A DNA stretch of 8,861 nt from Gammaproteobacteria bacterium. GTDB taxonomy: Bacteria > Pseudomonadota > Gammaproteobacteria > UBA6429 > Thiohalophilaceae. A program made the position numbers and the translations under genes. The stretch covers positions 1 through 8,861 of the forward strand of contig JAOULB010000060.1 of NCBI GenBank assembly GCA_029882235.1, given 5' to 3'. The notes under the pieces were generated by a model. That model worked only from the letters and a program-made list of their open reading frames with translations. It ran no database searches and had not been told where the DNA came from. The number at the start of each line of letters is the position of its first letter. The first letter of the stretch is position 1. Positions 1 through 7,073 of this stretch are shown here, piece after piece.

Positions 1-412
1 GGATAAGGAGTTACAACAGGGGCTGGAAATCCACCGTGAGTACCGCAATGCTGATGATAAGGTCGTCAATAAAGTAAAGATTGGAGAAGAGGTGACTGTC
101 CACCTGCAGCTTCGCTCCGTGGATGGCCAGGCACATTATAATGTGGCATTGATTGATCTGTTACCGGGTGGGTTTGAAGTCGTAGTGGATGCAAGTCGGC
201 AACAGGGCGGTGAATGGTCGCCTGAGTATATGGATCTGCGTGAAGATCGAGTTGTGCTATACGGCACCTTTGACAAATCAGCCAGAGAGTTTGTATACAA
301 AATAAAGGCAACTAACAAAGGTAGCTATGTGGTACCGCCGGTATATGCTGAGGGTATGTACGACAGAAAGCTGCGCTATCGCGGTAAAGGGGCTACCATA
401 ACAGTTGAATAA
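1..412 (+). CDS. yfhM: Alpha-2-macroglobulin family protein, C-terminal 136 residues (5' end outside window)
   Basis: The reading frame is open from base 2 to the TAA at 410-412; the start lies upstream of the window. The visible residues contain the block DLLPGGFEVV followed by WSPEYMDLREDRVVLYG and a closing YVVPPVYAEGMYD segment. I recognise these as the C-terminal receptor-like domain of bacterial alpha-2-macroglobulins of the E. coli YfhM type. These are large, usually lipid-anchored periplasmic protease traps. The thioester region, if present, is outside the window. The gene ends five bases before pbpC, a conserved partnership: the trap is thought to block invading proteases where PBP1C repairs the wall. 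The family call is secure; whether the full protein is intact cannot be seen. Confidence 0.9.
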   Translation, partial: DKELQQGLEIHREYRNADDKVVNKVKIGEEVTVHLQLRSVDGQAHYNVALIDLLPGGFEVVVDASRQQGGEWSPEYMDLREDRVVLYGTFDKSAREFVYKIKATNKGSYVVPPVYAEGMYDRKLRYRGKGATITVE

Positions 413-417
413 GGCGT

Positions 418-2745
418 ATGAAGTTTGATGGGAAAATAGTTCATCGAGAACGATGGTATATCGCTGGCCTGTTTATTCTGTTATTGGCTCTGTTGTTACC
501 AGCTCCTGATCTGTATGAAACTCTGCCCAGTTCTCAGGCAATTTATGATCAGCGTGGCAAGTTGTTACGACTGACCCTGTCACGGGATGAAAAGTATCGA
601 CTCAGGATTCCGCTTCGAGATATAGCGCCCGTATTTCGCAAAGCCACTCTGATATACGAGGACCGTTACTTTTATCAACACATAGGTGTTAATCCAGTTG
701 CCTTGTTTAAGGCATTCTGGACAACCTATGTACGTCGCTCCGCCCGAGTTGGGGCATCGACCATCAGTATGCAACTGGCCAGGTTGCGTTTTCGAATTCA
801 AACTCAGACCTTGTCAGGTAAGCTCTATCAGATCCTTCGGACTCTACAACTTGAGTTGCACTATAGTAAAGATGAAATCCTCGAGGCCTATTTCAATATG
901 GCACCCTATGGTGGCAACATCGAGGGCATTGCTGCCGCCAGTCTGATTTACTTTAACAAAACGCCTGACAGGTTGAGTCTTCATGAGTCATTAACACTAG
1001 CTGTGATCCCACAGAGCCCTTCATTTCGCAGTCTGGATAAGGGCAGTAATAACCCAGGACTGTTGCATGCAAGGAATGAACTAATCGAACGCTGGTTTGA
1101 GACATATCCTGACTCCAGAGAAAAGGCGATACTCCTGAAACAGCCTCTGCAGGCGCGTGATCGTCGTGCACTACCGTTCAATGCGCCACATTTTGTAGAA
1201 AGTTATTTACGCCGCTATGACACAGAACATAATCACACCACACTGGATCTTAAGCTGCAGAAAACCCTGGAGCGTAACATACGTCAGTATATAGAACGTA
1301 ATCGGCAGCGAGGCGTGTATAACGCGAGTGCATTACTGGTGGATTACCGAGATATGTCTATTCGTGCCATGGTTGGCTCAGCAGATTATTTTAATGATGA
1401 GATTCGAGGTCAGGTCAATGGTACAGCGGCTTTACGATCACCAGGGTCAACGCTAAAGCCTTTCATTTATGCTCTGGCTATGCAACAGGGACTACTGCAT
1501 TCGCAGAGCATGCTCAGAGATGCGCCGAGAAGCTTTGGTGCTTACAATCCGGAAAATTATGATCAGGATTTCAAAGGACCCATAACCGTTAGTGATGCAT
1601 TAATCAAAAGCCGAAACATTCCAGCCGTTGCCACAGCAGCTCAGTTAAACAAACCTGATCTGTATGATTTTCTACAACTGGCCGGTGCGAATTTGCCAGA
1701 ATCAAAACAGCATTATGGGCTGTCACTTGTACTGGGTGGTGCAGAAGTGACGATGCAAACACTGGTTCGTCTGTATGCCATGCTGGCCAACCGAGGCCGC
1801 CTGCATGCACTACGCTGGCAGCAACAGGAAGCTGATGATACACCGGTGCAATTGCTTGATGAGTCGGCCAGTTATGTCGCATTGAAAATGCTGGGCGGTA
1901 ACCCACGTCCTGGTCGCAGTTATAAAAACGTGTCGCTTAAACATCATTTACCTGTGTACTGGAAAACGGGGACGTCCTATGGTTTTCGAGATGCCTGGAG
2001 CATTGGCGTGTTTGGTCCCTATGTACTGGCCGTATGGGTAGGTAATTTTCAGGGGGATGGCAATCCGGTGTTGACTGGCAGGCGAGTCGCAGGACCATTG
2101 CTGTTTCGTATTATCGATGCCATTCATACTCAGACACCAGCCATTGCCGAGACACGCATCTTTAAACCCGACTCGGTTAAAAGGGTAAAGGTGTGCGCAT
2201 TGTCAGGTGATATTGCAAATAAATATTGTCATGTAAAAGAGCATGCTTCTTTCATACCCGGTGTTTCGCCGATAAAAAAATGTACCGTACATCGTCAGAT
2301 ATACGTTGATAGCCGGACAGGCTTAAGGGCGTGTAAGCAGCGTGGCTCAGCTAAAGCTAAAATATACGAATTCTGGCCATCAGACTTACTGGCCGTATTT
2401 CGTCAGGCAGGTATCGCGCGTCGTATTCCTCCGCCATTTGAATCAGCATGCAAGGAACATAATTATACTGTGGCGGGTCTTAAACCACGGATCACCTCGC
2501 CAGTGGATAAAGTGACATATATATACAGATCAGCAAAGGCTGATAATCAAACCATCGCCTTTAGTGCAGTAACCGATGCCGATGTACAAACCCTGTATTG
2601 GTTTATTAATGAGAGTTTTCTTGGCATAGCAGATGCAAAGGTACCCTATTATTGGCAGAGTTATCCTGGAAATTACAAAGTCAGAGTCATTGACGATCAT
2701 GGGCGATCTGATTTTATTGCTCTGACGGTGCATGCCGGGCAGTGA
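418..2745 (+). CDS. pbpC: Penicillin-binding protein 1C (bifunctional peptidoglycan glycosyltransferase/transpeptidase)
   Basis: 775 residues, close to the usual PbpC length. It would polymerise lipid II and cross-link peptides on the periplasmic side of the inner membrane. Residues 14-30 form a single N-terminal membrane anchor. The GT51 glycosyltransferase domain shows the catalytic-Glu motif EDRYFYQH (E81), GASTISMQLAR (112-122) and EILEAYFN (153-160). The transpeptidase domain has all three active-site motifs: STLK (S344 nucleophile, K347), SRN (398-400) and KTGTS (516-520). A Cys-containing linker follows (about 595-640), then a BiPBP_C-type domain starting with ITSPVDK (about 692 to the end), the C-terminal domain typical of PBP1C. 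The ATG lies five bases after the alpha-2-macroglobulin stop, with a short AAGG as ribosome site, so the two genes are almost certainly co-transcribed. Nothing appears broken. Confidence 0.96.
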   Translation: MKFDGKIVHRERWYIAGLFILLLALLLPAPDLYETLPSSQAIYDQRGKLLRLTLSRDEKYRLRIPLRDIAPVFRKATLIYEDRYFYQHIGVNPVALFKAFWTTYVRRSARVGASTISMQLARLRFRIQTQTLSGKLYQILRTLQLELHYSKDEILEAYFNMAPYGGNIEGIAAASLIYFNKTPDRLSLHESLTLAVIPQSPSFRSLDKGSNNPGLLHARNELIERWFETYPDSREKAILLKQPLQARDRRALPFNAPHFVESYLRRYDTEHNHTTLDLKLQKTLERNIRQYIERNRQRGVYNASALLVDYRDMSIRAMVGSADYFNDEIRGQVNGTAALRSPGSTLKPFIYALAMQQGLLHSQSMLRDAPRSFGAYNPENYDQDFKGPITVSDALIKSRNIPAVATAAQLNKPDLYDFLQLAGANLPESKQHYGLSLVLGGAEVTMQTLVRLYAMLANRGRLHALRWQQQEADDTPVQLLDESASYVALKMLGGNPRPGRSYKNVSLKHHLPVYWKTGTSYGFRDAWSIGVFGPYVLAVWVGNFQGDGNPVLTGRRVAGPLLFRIIDAIHTQTPAIAETRIFKPDSVKRVKVCALSGDIANKYCHVKEHASFIPGVSPIKKCTVHRQIYVDSRTGLRACKQRGSAKAKIYEFWPSDLLAVFRQAGIARRIPPPFESACKEHNYTVAGLKPRITSPVDKVTYIYRSAKADNQTIAFSAVTDADVQTLYWFINESFLGIADAKVPYYWQSYPGNYKVRVIDDHGRSDFIALTVHAGQ

Positions 2746-2822
2746 ATTATTCAAATGCCTATTTTGGCGGCGAAAAATAAATTGAGACTACATAAGCTTC
2801 GATATGGCGAATGGTGAATGAA

Positions 2823-3164
2823 ATGAAGAAAGTATTTATAATTAATCTGGTTAATTTATTTTTTGTACTATCAGTTTGCAGTAGTGATTTGAAAACTATT
2901 GAAGATAAACTCACAAACTTGACAACAAGTAAAGATGTGGCTTCAGAAAAAATAAATGCAGAAAACTTTAATGAATATGCCGGCGACAATAAAGTCGGGT
3001 ATTCGCTAGAAGTCAAAAATAATGGCGGGACAGTCGATATTCATAATTTACAGGATAATATCAATGAGCCATTAGATGTTATTATTTCTATTGAAAATGG
3101 TGAGCTGCAATCATCATGGAAACCATTAGATAATAAAAATATTTATATCTTGATGAGAGAATAG
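2823..3164 (+). CDS. Small AT-rich exported protein of unknown function (possible lipoprotein)
   Basis: A 113-residue ORF that I do not recognise. I chose the ATG at 2823 (MKKVFIINL) because GGTGA lies five bases upstream; an in-frame ATG at 2811 would add MVNE. Residues 2-18 look like a signal peptide: two lysines, then a hydrophobic run ending LSVC. Cys19 could be lipidated, but Val at the -1 position is unusual for a lipobox, so simple export or membrane anchoring is equally possible. The mature part is hydrophilic, with a Lys/Glu/Asn-rich stretch (about 22-55) and then a probable beta-rich part (SLEVKNNGG, DVIISIENG). By direct count 93 of the 300 bases at 2821-3120 are G or C (31%), far below pbpC and the metal operon, which suggests foreign or poorly conserved DNA. 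It lies 77 bases after pbpC on the same strand, so it might be read through from that operon. Confidence 0.55.
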   Translation: MKKVFIINLVNLFFVLSVCSSDLKTIEDKLTNLTTSKDVASEKINAENFNEYAGDNKVGYSLEVKNNGGTVDIHNLQDNINEPLDVIISIENGELQSSWKPLDNKNIYILMRE

Positions 3165-3288
3165 GGTTTTTAGTCATAAACGAACAAGAGAAATCAAAGG
3201 GGATGATATAAAATCAGGTGAAATAAATACTGCTCAGATCAATCGAGTCTGTACTATTGATTCAATACTTTTCTGCATTACACGCGAC

Positions 3289-3549
3289 TTAATTCCCCTG
3301 TTTCTTTTTACCTCGCCACACACTCTTGCTTGTCTTAACCATCTCCAGATAAAGCGCTTCGACTTTTTCTCTGGCCCAGGGTGTCTTGCGTAAGAATTTA
3401 AGACTGGAGTTAAGGCTGGGGTCGTGGGTGAAGCATTTTATCTTGATACGCTTACCCAGTTCTGACCAGCCGTAGTGTGCTTCAAGTTCGGTGACAACCA
3501 TTTTGAGGGTGATGCCGTGAAGGGGATCTTTCGCGCCGGGATTAGTCAT
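3289..3549 (-). CDS. VF530-family (DUF2132) DNA-binding protein
   Basis: 86 residues from the ATG at 3549 (MTNPGAKDPLHG). The core KDPLHGITL, then HYGWSELGKRIKIKCF and SLKFLRKTPWAREKVEALY, is the signature of the small VF530 family, a compact helical fold reported to bind double-stranded DNA. The domain fills nearly the whole protein; a basic tail (KSVWRGKKKQ) follows. A longer reading from a TTG at 3624 is possible on paper, but it would run out of frame through the RRM gene and adds nothing family-like. The start codon lies inside the 3' end of the upstream RRM gene (eight-base overlap), so translation is probably coupled. The cellular role is not established. Confidence 0.85.
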   Translation of the reverse strand: MTNPGAKDPLHGITLKMVVTELEAHYGWSELGKRIKIKCFTHDPSLNSSLKFLRKTPWAREKVEALYLEMVKTSKSVWRGKKKQGN

Positions 3550-3823
3550 TAGATCCACTGGCCGGGCCTTTGTCGGACACTGGTTTTGATTCGGCCTTTT
3601 TGACGCGTATACGGTTACCTGCAATGTCCTTACCGTTGAGTAATTTCATTGCGGCCTTTGCTTCACCCTTTTTGGGCATTTCGACAAAACCAAAACCTTT
3701 GGACTTACCGGTATCACTGTCCATAACCAGTTTGCAGGATTGTACGGTGCCGTGAGTCTGGAACAATGTGCGAAGTTCAGTTTCCGTGGTGCTACGGGCA
3801 AGATTGCGTATCAGTAGTTTCAT
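3542..3823 (-). CDS. Single-RRM RNA-binding protein
   Basis: 93 residues from the ATG at 3823, chosen because GGTGAG sits just upstream and the RRM fold begins at once (MKLLIRNL). RNP2 is LLIRNL (residues 3-8) and RNP1 is KGFGFVEM, with the aromatic residues of the RNA-binding face present. The RRM ends near NRIRVKKAE; a short polar tail (SKPVSDKGPASGSND) follows. Small bacterial proteins of this type are known from cyanobacteria and several proteobacteria, sometimes as cold-induced proteins, and bind single-stranded RNA. It is the first gene of a two-gene unit with the VF530-like gene, joined by an overlap. A consensus TATAAT lies about 30 bases upstream. A TTG-initiated extension to 3898 would lack any ribosome site and is unlikely. 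Confidence 0.9.
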   Translation of the reverse strand: MKLLIRNLARSTTETELRTLFQTHGTVQSCKLVMDSDTGKSKGFGFVEMPKKGEAKAAMKLLNGKDIAGNRIRVKKAESKPVSDKGPASGSND

Positions 3824-3851
3824 GGGCTCACCATTTAGGGAAGAGATCAAC

Positions 3852-3857
3852 ATTATA
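3852..3857 (-). promoter_or_regulatory. Probable -10 box for the RRM/VF530 gene pair
   Basis: The minus strand reads CGC-TATAAT-G, a perfect sigma-70 -10 hexamer. Transcription would start near 3845, giving a leader of roughly 22 bases that contains the GGTGAG ribosome site. No good -35 is visible: the best is ATGGCA at a short 15-base spacing. The promoter may therefore be weak or activator-dependent. This is inferred from sequence match and position only. Confidence 0.45.
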
Positions 3858-3891
3858 GCGGCTTGAAGTGACTGCCATGCTGTTAAATATT

Positions 3892-3916
3892 CAGTCAACG
3901 GCGTTAAATTTGACTG
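3892..3916 (-). terminator. Weak hairpin after the metal operon
   Basis: A perfect seven-base inverted repeat, CAGTCAA and TTGACTG, with an 11-base loop starts nine bases after the stop of the MerR-family gene. Downstream on the minus strand is AATATTTAAC, which is AT-rich but not a proper U tract. It could end the operon transcript or only protect its 3' end. The stem is short and AT-containing, so support is modest. Confidence 0.3.
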
Positions 3917-3924
3917 TTAGCGTA

Positions 3925-4335
3925 TTATTCCTTCTCCCCTTCAAAGTCTTCAATAATCGGGCAGCCGTCTTCTGATGCTCGACAGAGATTGAGTAGCAGG
4001 GTTAATTCATTGCGCAGGGTGCTGAGTTCTTCAAGGTGGGCCTCTACGTCTTTGAGTTTGCTGGCGGTGATTTCACGCACTTCGACACAGGCCTGTTGTG
4101 GGTCTTCACGCATGTCCAGCAGGTGTTTGATTTCATCGAGAGAAAAATTCATACGTTGGGCACGCTTGATGAATTTCAGGCGTGAGATGTCTTTGGCACT
4201 ATAAAGACGGATGCCAGCATCGTTACGCTGGATGTTGCTGAGCAGTTTTATTTTTTCATAGTAGCGCAGGGTGTCGGCACTGACACCGGTCAGTTTTGTA
4301 ATATCACCAATCTTGTATTGCGTCGTGTTACTCAT
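3925..4335 (-). CDS. MerR-family soft-metal-responsive transcriptional regulator
   Basis: 136 residues from the ATG at 4335; that ATG overlaps the preceding stop as ATGA, so translation is coupled. The N-terminal winged helix-turn-helix is clear: YKIGDITKLTGVSADTLRYYEK (residues 7-28), GIRLYSAKDISRLKFIKRA (41-59), FSLDEIKHLLDM (64-75). A dimerisation helix follows (about 83-117) and then a metal loop with Cys118 and Cys125, ending CPIIEDFEG. Cys83, before the long helix, matches the extra Cys typical of divalent sensors (MerR, ZntR), while the CPII ending recalls CueR. The pattern clearly marks a thiophilic-metal sensor but does not settle Hg(II) versus Cu/Ag/Au. As the last gene of the operon it probably regulates the promoter at 7113-7143, and hence itself, by DNA distortion as in other MerR proteins. 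Confidence 0.9.
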   Translation of the reverse strand: MSNTTQYKIGDITKLTGVSADTLRYYEKIKLLSNIQRNDAGIRLYSAKDISRLKFIKRAQRMNFSLDEIKHLLDMREDPQQACVEVREITASKLKDVEAHLEELSTLRNELTLLLNLCRASEDGCPIIEDFEGEKE

Positions 4336-4769
4336 GGTTTCAGTTTGGGGATGTCTTTCAGGCAACAACGACCAGATGGGTTTCTGATTTCACAGTCACA
4401 GCTTCCTGATTTTGTCTGTTCGACAACAAACTGCCTGGCCTGTTTAAGCTGTGAGTCACAGTCCTGTTGTTGCACATCAAAACAGTAACAGAGAGTACGC
4501 TCGGGTTGGTGTAATTTCTGTCCAACGGGGGTGCGCACATCGGCCTGGGTAAAGGTGGTGTTGTCCTGGCCGAAATAGATCACGTCACAGTCCGGGCTGT
4601 CACAAAAATACCAGGCCTGTTCGACGATCGATTTTTGCCAGGGCTTGTTCAGGTGATGCAGGAGTGTCTTGCGTTCAACACGTCCATAAGGTTTACCATT
4701 GACCGGGCAGACGCCCTTTTTCGGATAACCAGTATTCGAACAACTGTCATTGTCACAACATTCACTCAT
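4332..4769 (-). CDS. CopZ N-domain-like zinc/[2Fe-2S] protein
   Basis: 145 residues from the ATG at 4769, which has GAGG seven bases upstream; the ATG two codons earlier (4775) is only one base from that site. Sixteen cysteines are visible. The middle part KTLLHHLNKPW, then YYFCDSPDC-like WYFCDSPDCDVIYFG (53-67), matches the zinc domain of the CopZ N-terminal family. The last third, CYCF (94-97), CDCEIRNPSGRCC (124-136), matches the BFD-type [2Fe-2S] domain. In archaeal CopZ this N-terminal part carries zinc and a [2Fe-2S] cluster and can reduce copper before handing it to a C-terminal HMA domain. Here that HMA domain is absent; the only HMA protein is the periplasmic MerP-like one. No signal peptide is present, so it should act in the cytoplasm. 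A role as metal acceptor or reductase behind the MerT-like importer is inference. Confidence 0.8.
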   Translation of the reverse strand: MSECCDNDSCSNTGYPKKGVCPVNGKPYGRVERKTLLHHLNKPWQKSIVEQAWYFCDSPDCDVIYFGQDNTTFTQADVRTPVGQKLHQPERTLCYCFDVQQQDCDSQLKQARQFVVEQTKSGSCDCEIRNPSGRCCLKDIPKLKP

Positions 4770-4778
4770 CGTCATGCC

Positions 4779-6083
4779 TCACATTTCGATAAAGAAAAAG
4801 TATTCATTTAATAAGTAAAGACCAACCAGAATTAAAACGACACCGGCAATCACCTCAAAAATCTTTTGATAACGTGACAGGATCTGCAGGGACTCCAACC
4901 AGCCCATGCTCCAGGCACCAATAATAATGGGAATACTGCGTCCAAGGGCAAAGGCCAGTAACAGCGCAAAGCCGTAAGTGACTGAACCGATGGCGGCACT
5001 GGCGGTGAGTGTCACCAGCAGGGCCGGTGTACAGAAGGGGCAAACCGCGACCGAAAAGGGAATGGCGAGTAAGAATGCACCCCACAGGCCAGTGACTTTC
5101 TTTGCCCGCATGCCGATCCACGGTAGTCGCAGTCGGATCCAGCCGGGCCAGCTAAGGCCCAGTATGATTAGTACCGGACCAAGTAATAAGGCCCATTCAC
5201 GCCCCAGCACGGCCTTGACCCCTTCACCGCTAATCGCAGCAGCGACACCGAGGCTGACATGAGTAAAAATCATGCCCAGTACAAAGGCGCTGCCCATCAG
5301 GATAGCGCGACGTTCTTCATGTGCTTTGGTGACATAGGCCAGCATCACCGGGATGGAGGCAAAGGACACCGGGTTAAAGCTAAACACCAGCCCGGCCAGA
5401 AAGGAGAGCCCAATGCCGGCCCAACTGGCATGTTGCAGGGTACCGCGCAGGGCCTTGCCACTGAGATCGAACTCCGGCACTAATAAATAGAGCGCTGCAC
5501 CAAACAGCAGGATGGCCGTGAGATACGGACTGCCTTTGGCGGCATGCTGTAAAAAGTCCTGGCCTTCTTTGTGAATTCCGCGGTATGCGGCCACCGCCAT
5601 GGGCAGACTGAAACCGCTGGCAAATAAAGCACCTGCCAGGATTGCCGAGGTGATACTTTGTGTGGTGACGACCAGGCCGGTGATGACGACAAACAAAGGT
5701 ATGGTGCAGGCCGGCAGGGTCAGCCCAAGTTGAATGGCCTGGGGGAGTCGCTGGCCATAAGGCAACAGGCGATAAAAACTCAGGTGCGGAACCGGTATAT
5801 AGACACGGCGGGATACCAGATAGAGCAGGGCCATGGCTGACAGGATCAGGCTAGGAGTGGTGGCCTGCCATGTCGGTGCGGGTAACAGGGAAACGGCTAG
5901 CACCAGTAAACCAACGCTCAGCAAAATACGGCTTAGCCAGACGGCCAGGAGTTGCTGGCAACAGCCGCTGCTCGTTTTACGATGCGCATGCACGGTAAAC
6001 AGCGTATGAGTGGCAATGGTGCACGGCTCAAAGAAGGCCAGTGTGCCAAGCAACAATGCGGAAAGGAGAACAACAACTTCCAT
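4779..6083 (-). CDS. Tandem-duplicated CcdA/DsbD-type membrane protein
   Basis: 434 very hydrophobic residues, with roughly twelve membrane segments, about twice the length of CcdA (six segments). It reads as two CcdA-like halves. Half 1 (about 1-205) has FFEPCTIATH with Cys21 and LPACTIPLF with Cys126, corresponding to the two redox cysteines of CcdA/DsbD (SPC and TPC-x-x-P positions). Half 2 (about 220-434) begins FLAGLVFSFNPVSFASIP, where the first cysteine is replaced (Val239), and carries CPFC at 348-351 at the second position. CcdA/DsbD proteins pass electrons from cytoplasmic thioredoxin across the membrane. The gene overlaps the mini-thioredoxin gene by one base (TAATG), strongly supporting that pairing. 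The duplication is seen in sequence; reductant transfer is inferred from the family. An unrelated transporter role remains possible. Confidence 0.8.
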   Translation of the reverse strand: MEVVVLLSALLLGTLAFFEPCTIATHTLFTVHAHRKTSSGCCQQLLAVWLSRILLSVGLLVLAVSLLPAPTWQATTPSLILSAMALLYLVSRRVYIPVPHLSFYRLLPYGQRLPQAIQLGLTLPACTIPLFVVITGLVVTTQSITSAILAGALFASGFSLPMAVAAYRGIHKEGQDFLQHAAKGSPYLTAILLFGAALYLLVPEFDLSGKALRGTLQHASWAGIGLSFLAGLVFSFNPVSFASIPVMLAYVTKAHEERRAILMGSAFVLGMIFTHVSLGVAAAISGEGVKAVLGREWALLLGPVLIILGLSWPGWIRLRLPWIGMRAKKVTGLWGAFLLAIPFSVAVCPFCTPALLVTLTASAAIGSVTYGFALLLAFALGRSIPIIIGAWSMGWLESLQILSRYQKIFEVIAGVVLILVGLYLLNEYFFFIEM

Positions 6084-6346
6084 TACCCATCCCCCAGCTT
6101 TGAGGCCAGTTGTTCACGCAGTCGTTTGGCAGAGGGCAGGCTAGTGAATACTAACTCACCGTCCACCGCAATGGCCGGTGTTGATAGCACACCTAGCTCC
6201 ACGGCGTAGTCCAGTTCTTCAAGGATATTCACCTCACGCCAGTTGATGCGGTCTTCACCAAATTCATCGGCGATCTTGCGCAGGGTCTCTTTGGCATGAC
6301 CGCATTTACCGCAACCGGGAGAGGAAAAGATTTCTATTTTGAGCAT
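6083..6346 (-). CDS. Small thioredoxin-like protein (CGKC active site)
   Basis: 87 residues. The fold is thioredoxin/glutaredoxin-like: a short strand (LKIEIFSS), the redox motif CGKC (Cys12, Cys15), a helix, and the cis-proline segment STPAIAVDGELVF near residues 55-67. It belongs to the mini-thioredoxin group (Thioredoxin_3 type) rather than classical 105-110-residue thioredoxin. There is no signal peptide, so it should work in the cytoplasm. Its ATG is preceded by GAGGT, which overlaps the end of the MerT-like gene, and its TAA shares a base with the ATG of the CcdA-like gene. The likely role is to supply electrons to that membrane protein or to reduce metal-binding thiols; this is inference from linkage. 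Confidence 0.88.
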   Translation of the reverse strand: MLKIEIFSSPGCGKCGHAKETLRKIADEFGEDRINWREVNILEELDYAVELGVLSTPAIAVDGELVFTSLPSAKRLREQLASKLGDG

Positions 6347-6355
6347 GGCGCGACC

Positions 6356-6751
6356 TCAAGCTTCCAGCCAAATCTGCAGGGGCAGGGCGAGATAGGCAGC
6401 AAAGAAGCCAAGACACCAGGCAATACCGGCGAGTATCAGCAGGCGTTTGTTCCAGACATGGATGCGTTGGCACTTCGCGGCCAGTTGGGGATCGGTCGGG
6501 CAACTGCGACCGGGTCGATAGGCCAGCCAGAGTGACAGGCTGATCAAAATACCCGCCACGGTAAAAGTCACAGCCTTATATTTTCCCAGTGTGACCAGAA
6601 ACGGCACGCTGTCGGTCAGCGAGGCATAGGTGGCACCGAGGCCAAGGCTCACCAGCACGATGAGCAGACCACAGCAGATCAGGGTACTCAGGGAAGTAAA
6701 CAGGGCCAGCCAGGTAATGCTCTGCCCCTTATCATATGAATCAGAAGACAT
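6356..6751 (-). CDS. merT: MerT-like metal import membrane protein
   Basis: 131 residues with three predicted membrane segments (about 14-45, 60-78, 102-126). Segment 1 carries the vicinal pair Cys26-Cys27 followed by GLLIVLVSLGLG, and the loop after segment 2 holds Cys84 and Cys94. This is the MerT arrangement: a Cys pair in the first helix receives Hg(II) from MerP and a second pair on the cytoplasmic side passes it inward. The protein is slightly longer than classical MerT and not a close copy. AAGGAT lies just before the ATG; the gene starts ten bases after the MerP-like stop. The family is fairly clear; the true substrate could be mercury or another thiophilic ion. Confidence 0.82.
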   Translation of the reverse strand: MSSDSYDKGQSITWLALFTSLSTLICCGLLIVLVSLGLGATYASLTDSVPFLVTLGKYKAVTFTVAGILISLSLWLAYRPGRSCPTDPQLAAKCQRIHVWNKRLLILAGIAWCLGFFAAYLALPLQIWLEA

Positions 6752-6760
6752 CGAATATCC

Positions 6761-7051
6761 TTATTCCGGTTTATTTACGATGCCGCGGTAGTTATAACCG
6801 GCCTCGGCAATGGTTTTCTTCAGGACCTCATCGGTCAGGGATGTGCCGGCCTTGACCACCAGGGTGGCCGTGCCCTTTTCCTGATCGACTTCAACCTTTT
6901 CCACACCTTCCAGCTTTTTAAGGCGCTTTTTCACATTGTGGGCACAATATTGACAGGTCATGCCATCGATCTTGATCACGTAGTTGGGTGCCGCCAGCAG
7001 GGGCAGGTTGACCAGCAGCCCCAGGGCCACTGCAAAGATAAATTGTTTCAT
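6761..7051 (-). CDS. merP: MerP-like periplasmic heavy-metal-binding protein (HMA domain)
   Basis: 96 residues from the ATG at 7051, chosen because GGAG (7058-7061) is six bases upstream; a TTG two codons earlier abuts that site. Residues 1-21 form a signal peptide (MKQFIFAVALGLLVNLPLLAA), so the product is periplasmic. The rest is one HMA domain: the metal motif GMTCQYC (Cys33, Cys36), the helix NVKKRLKKLEGVEKVEV, and the closing EAGYNYRG. MerP proteins bind a metal ion through the two cysteines and hand it to MerT, whose gene follows directly. It is the first gene of the operon, right after the MerR-type promoter. HMA domains also bind Cu(I), so the metal is not fixed by this sequence. Confidence 0.9.
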   Translation of the reverse strand: MKQFIFAVALGLLVNLPLLAAPNYVIKIDGMTCQYCAHNVKKRLKKLEGVEKVEVDQEKGTATLVVKAGTSLTDEVLKKTIAEAGYNYRGIVNKPE

Positions 7052-7073
7052 GCTCAACTCCAGAAGAATTCAG

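Noticed and set aside
2764..2811. Promoter for the small AT-rich ORF (TTGGCG or TTGAGA as -35)
   Set aside because: No -10 of reasonable quality at 16-18 bases from either hexamer; AT-rich DNA gives many weak matches.
2530..3016. Minus-strand open frames opposite the pbpC end and the small ORF
   Set aside because: Short, without domain features or ribosome sites, and opposite better supported plus-strand genes.
3225..3270. Possible terminator between the convergent small ORF and VF530-like gene (ATCAAT and ATTGAT)
   Set aside because: Only six AT-rich pairs with a 12-base loop and no U tract; likely chance in AT-rich DNA.
2811..3288. Insertion sequence or integrated element as source of the AT-rich segment
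   Set aside because: No terminal inverted repeats, target-site duplication or transposase/integrase fragment could be seen at its edges.
4336..4368. TTG-initiated extension of the MerR-family regulator
   Set aside because: It adds 11 residues unlike the family and lacks a ribosome site, whereas the ATG at 4335 overlaps the upstream stop as ATGA.
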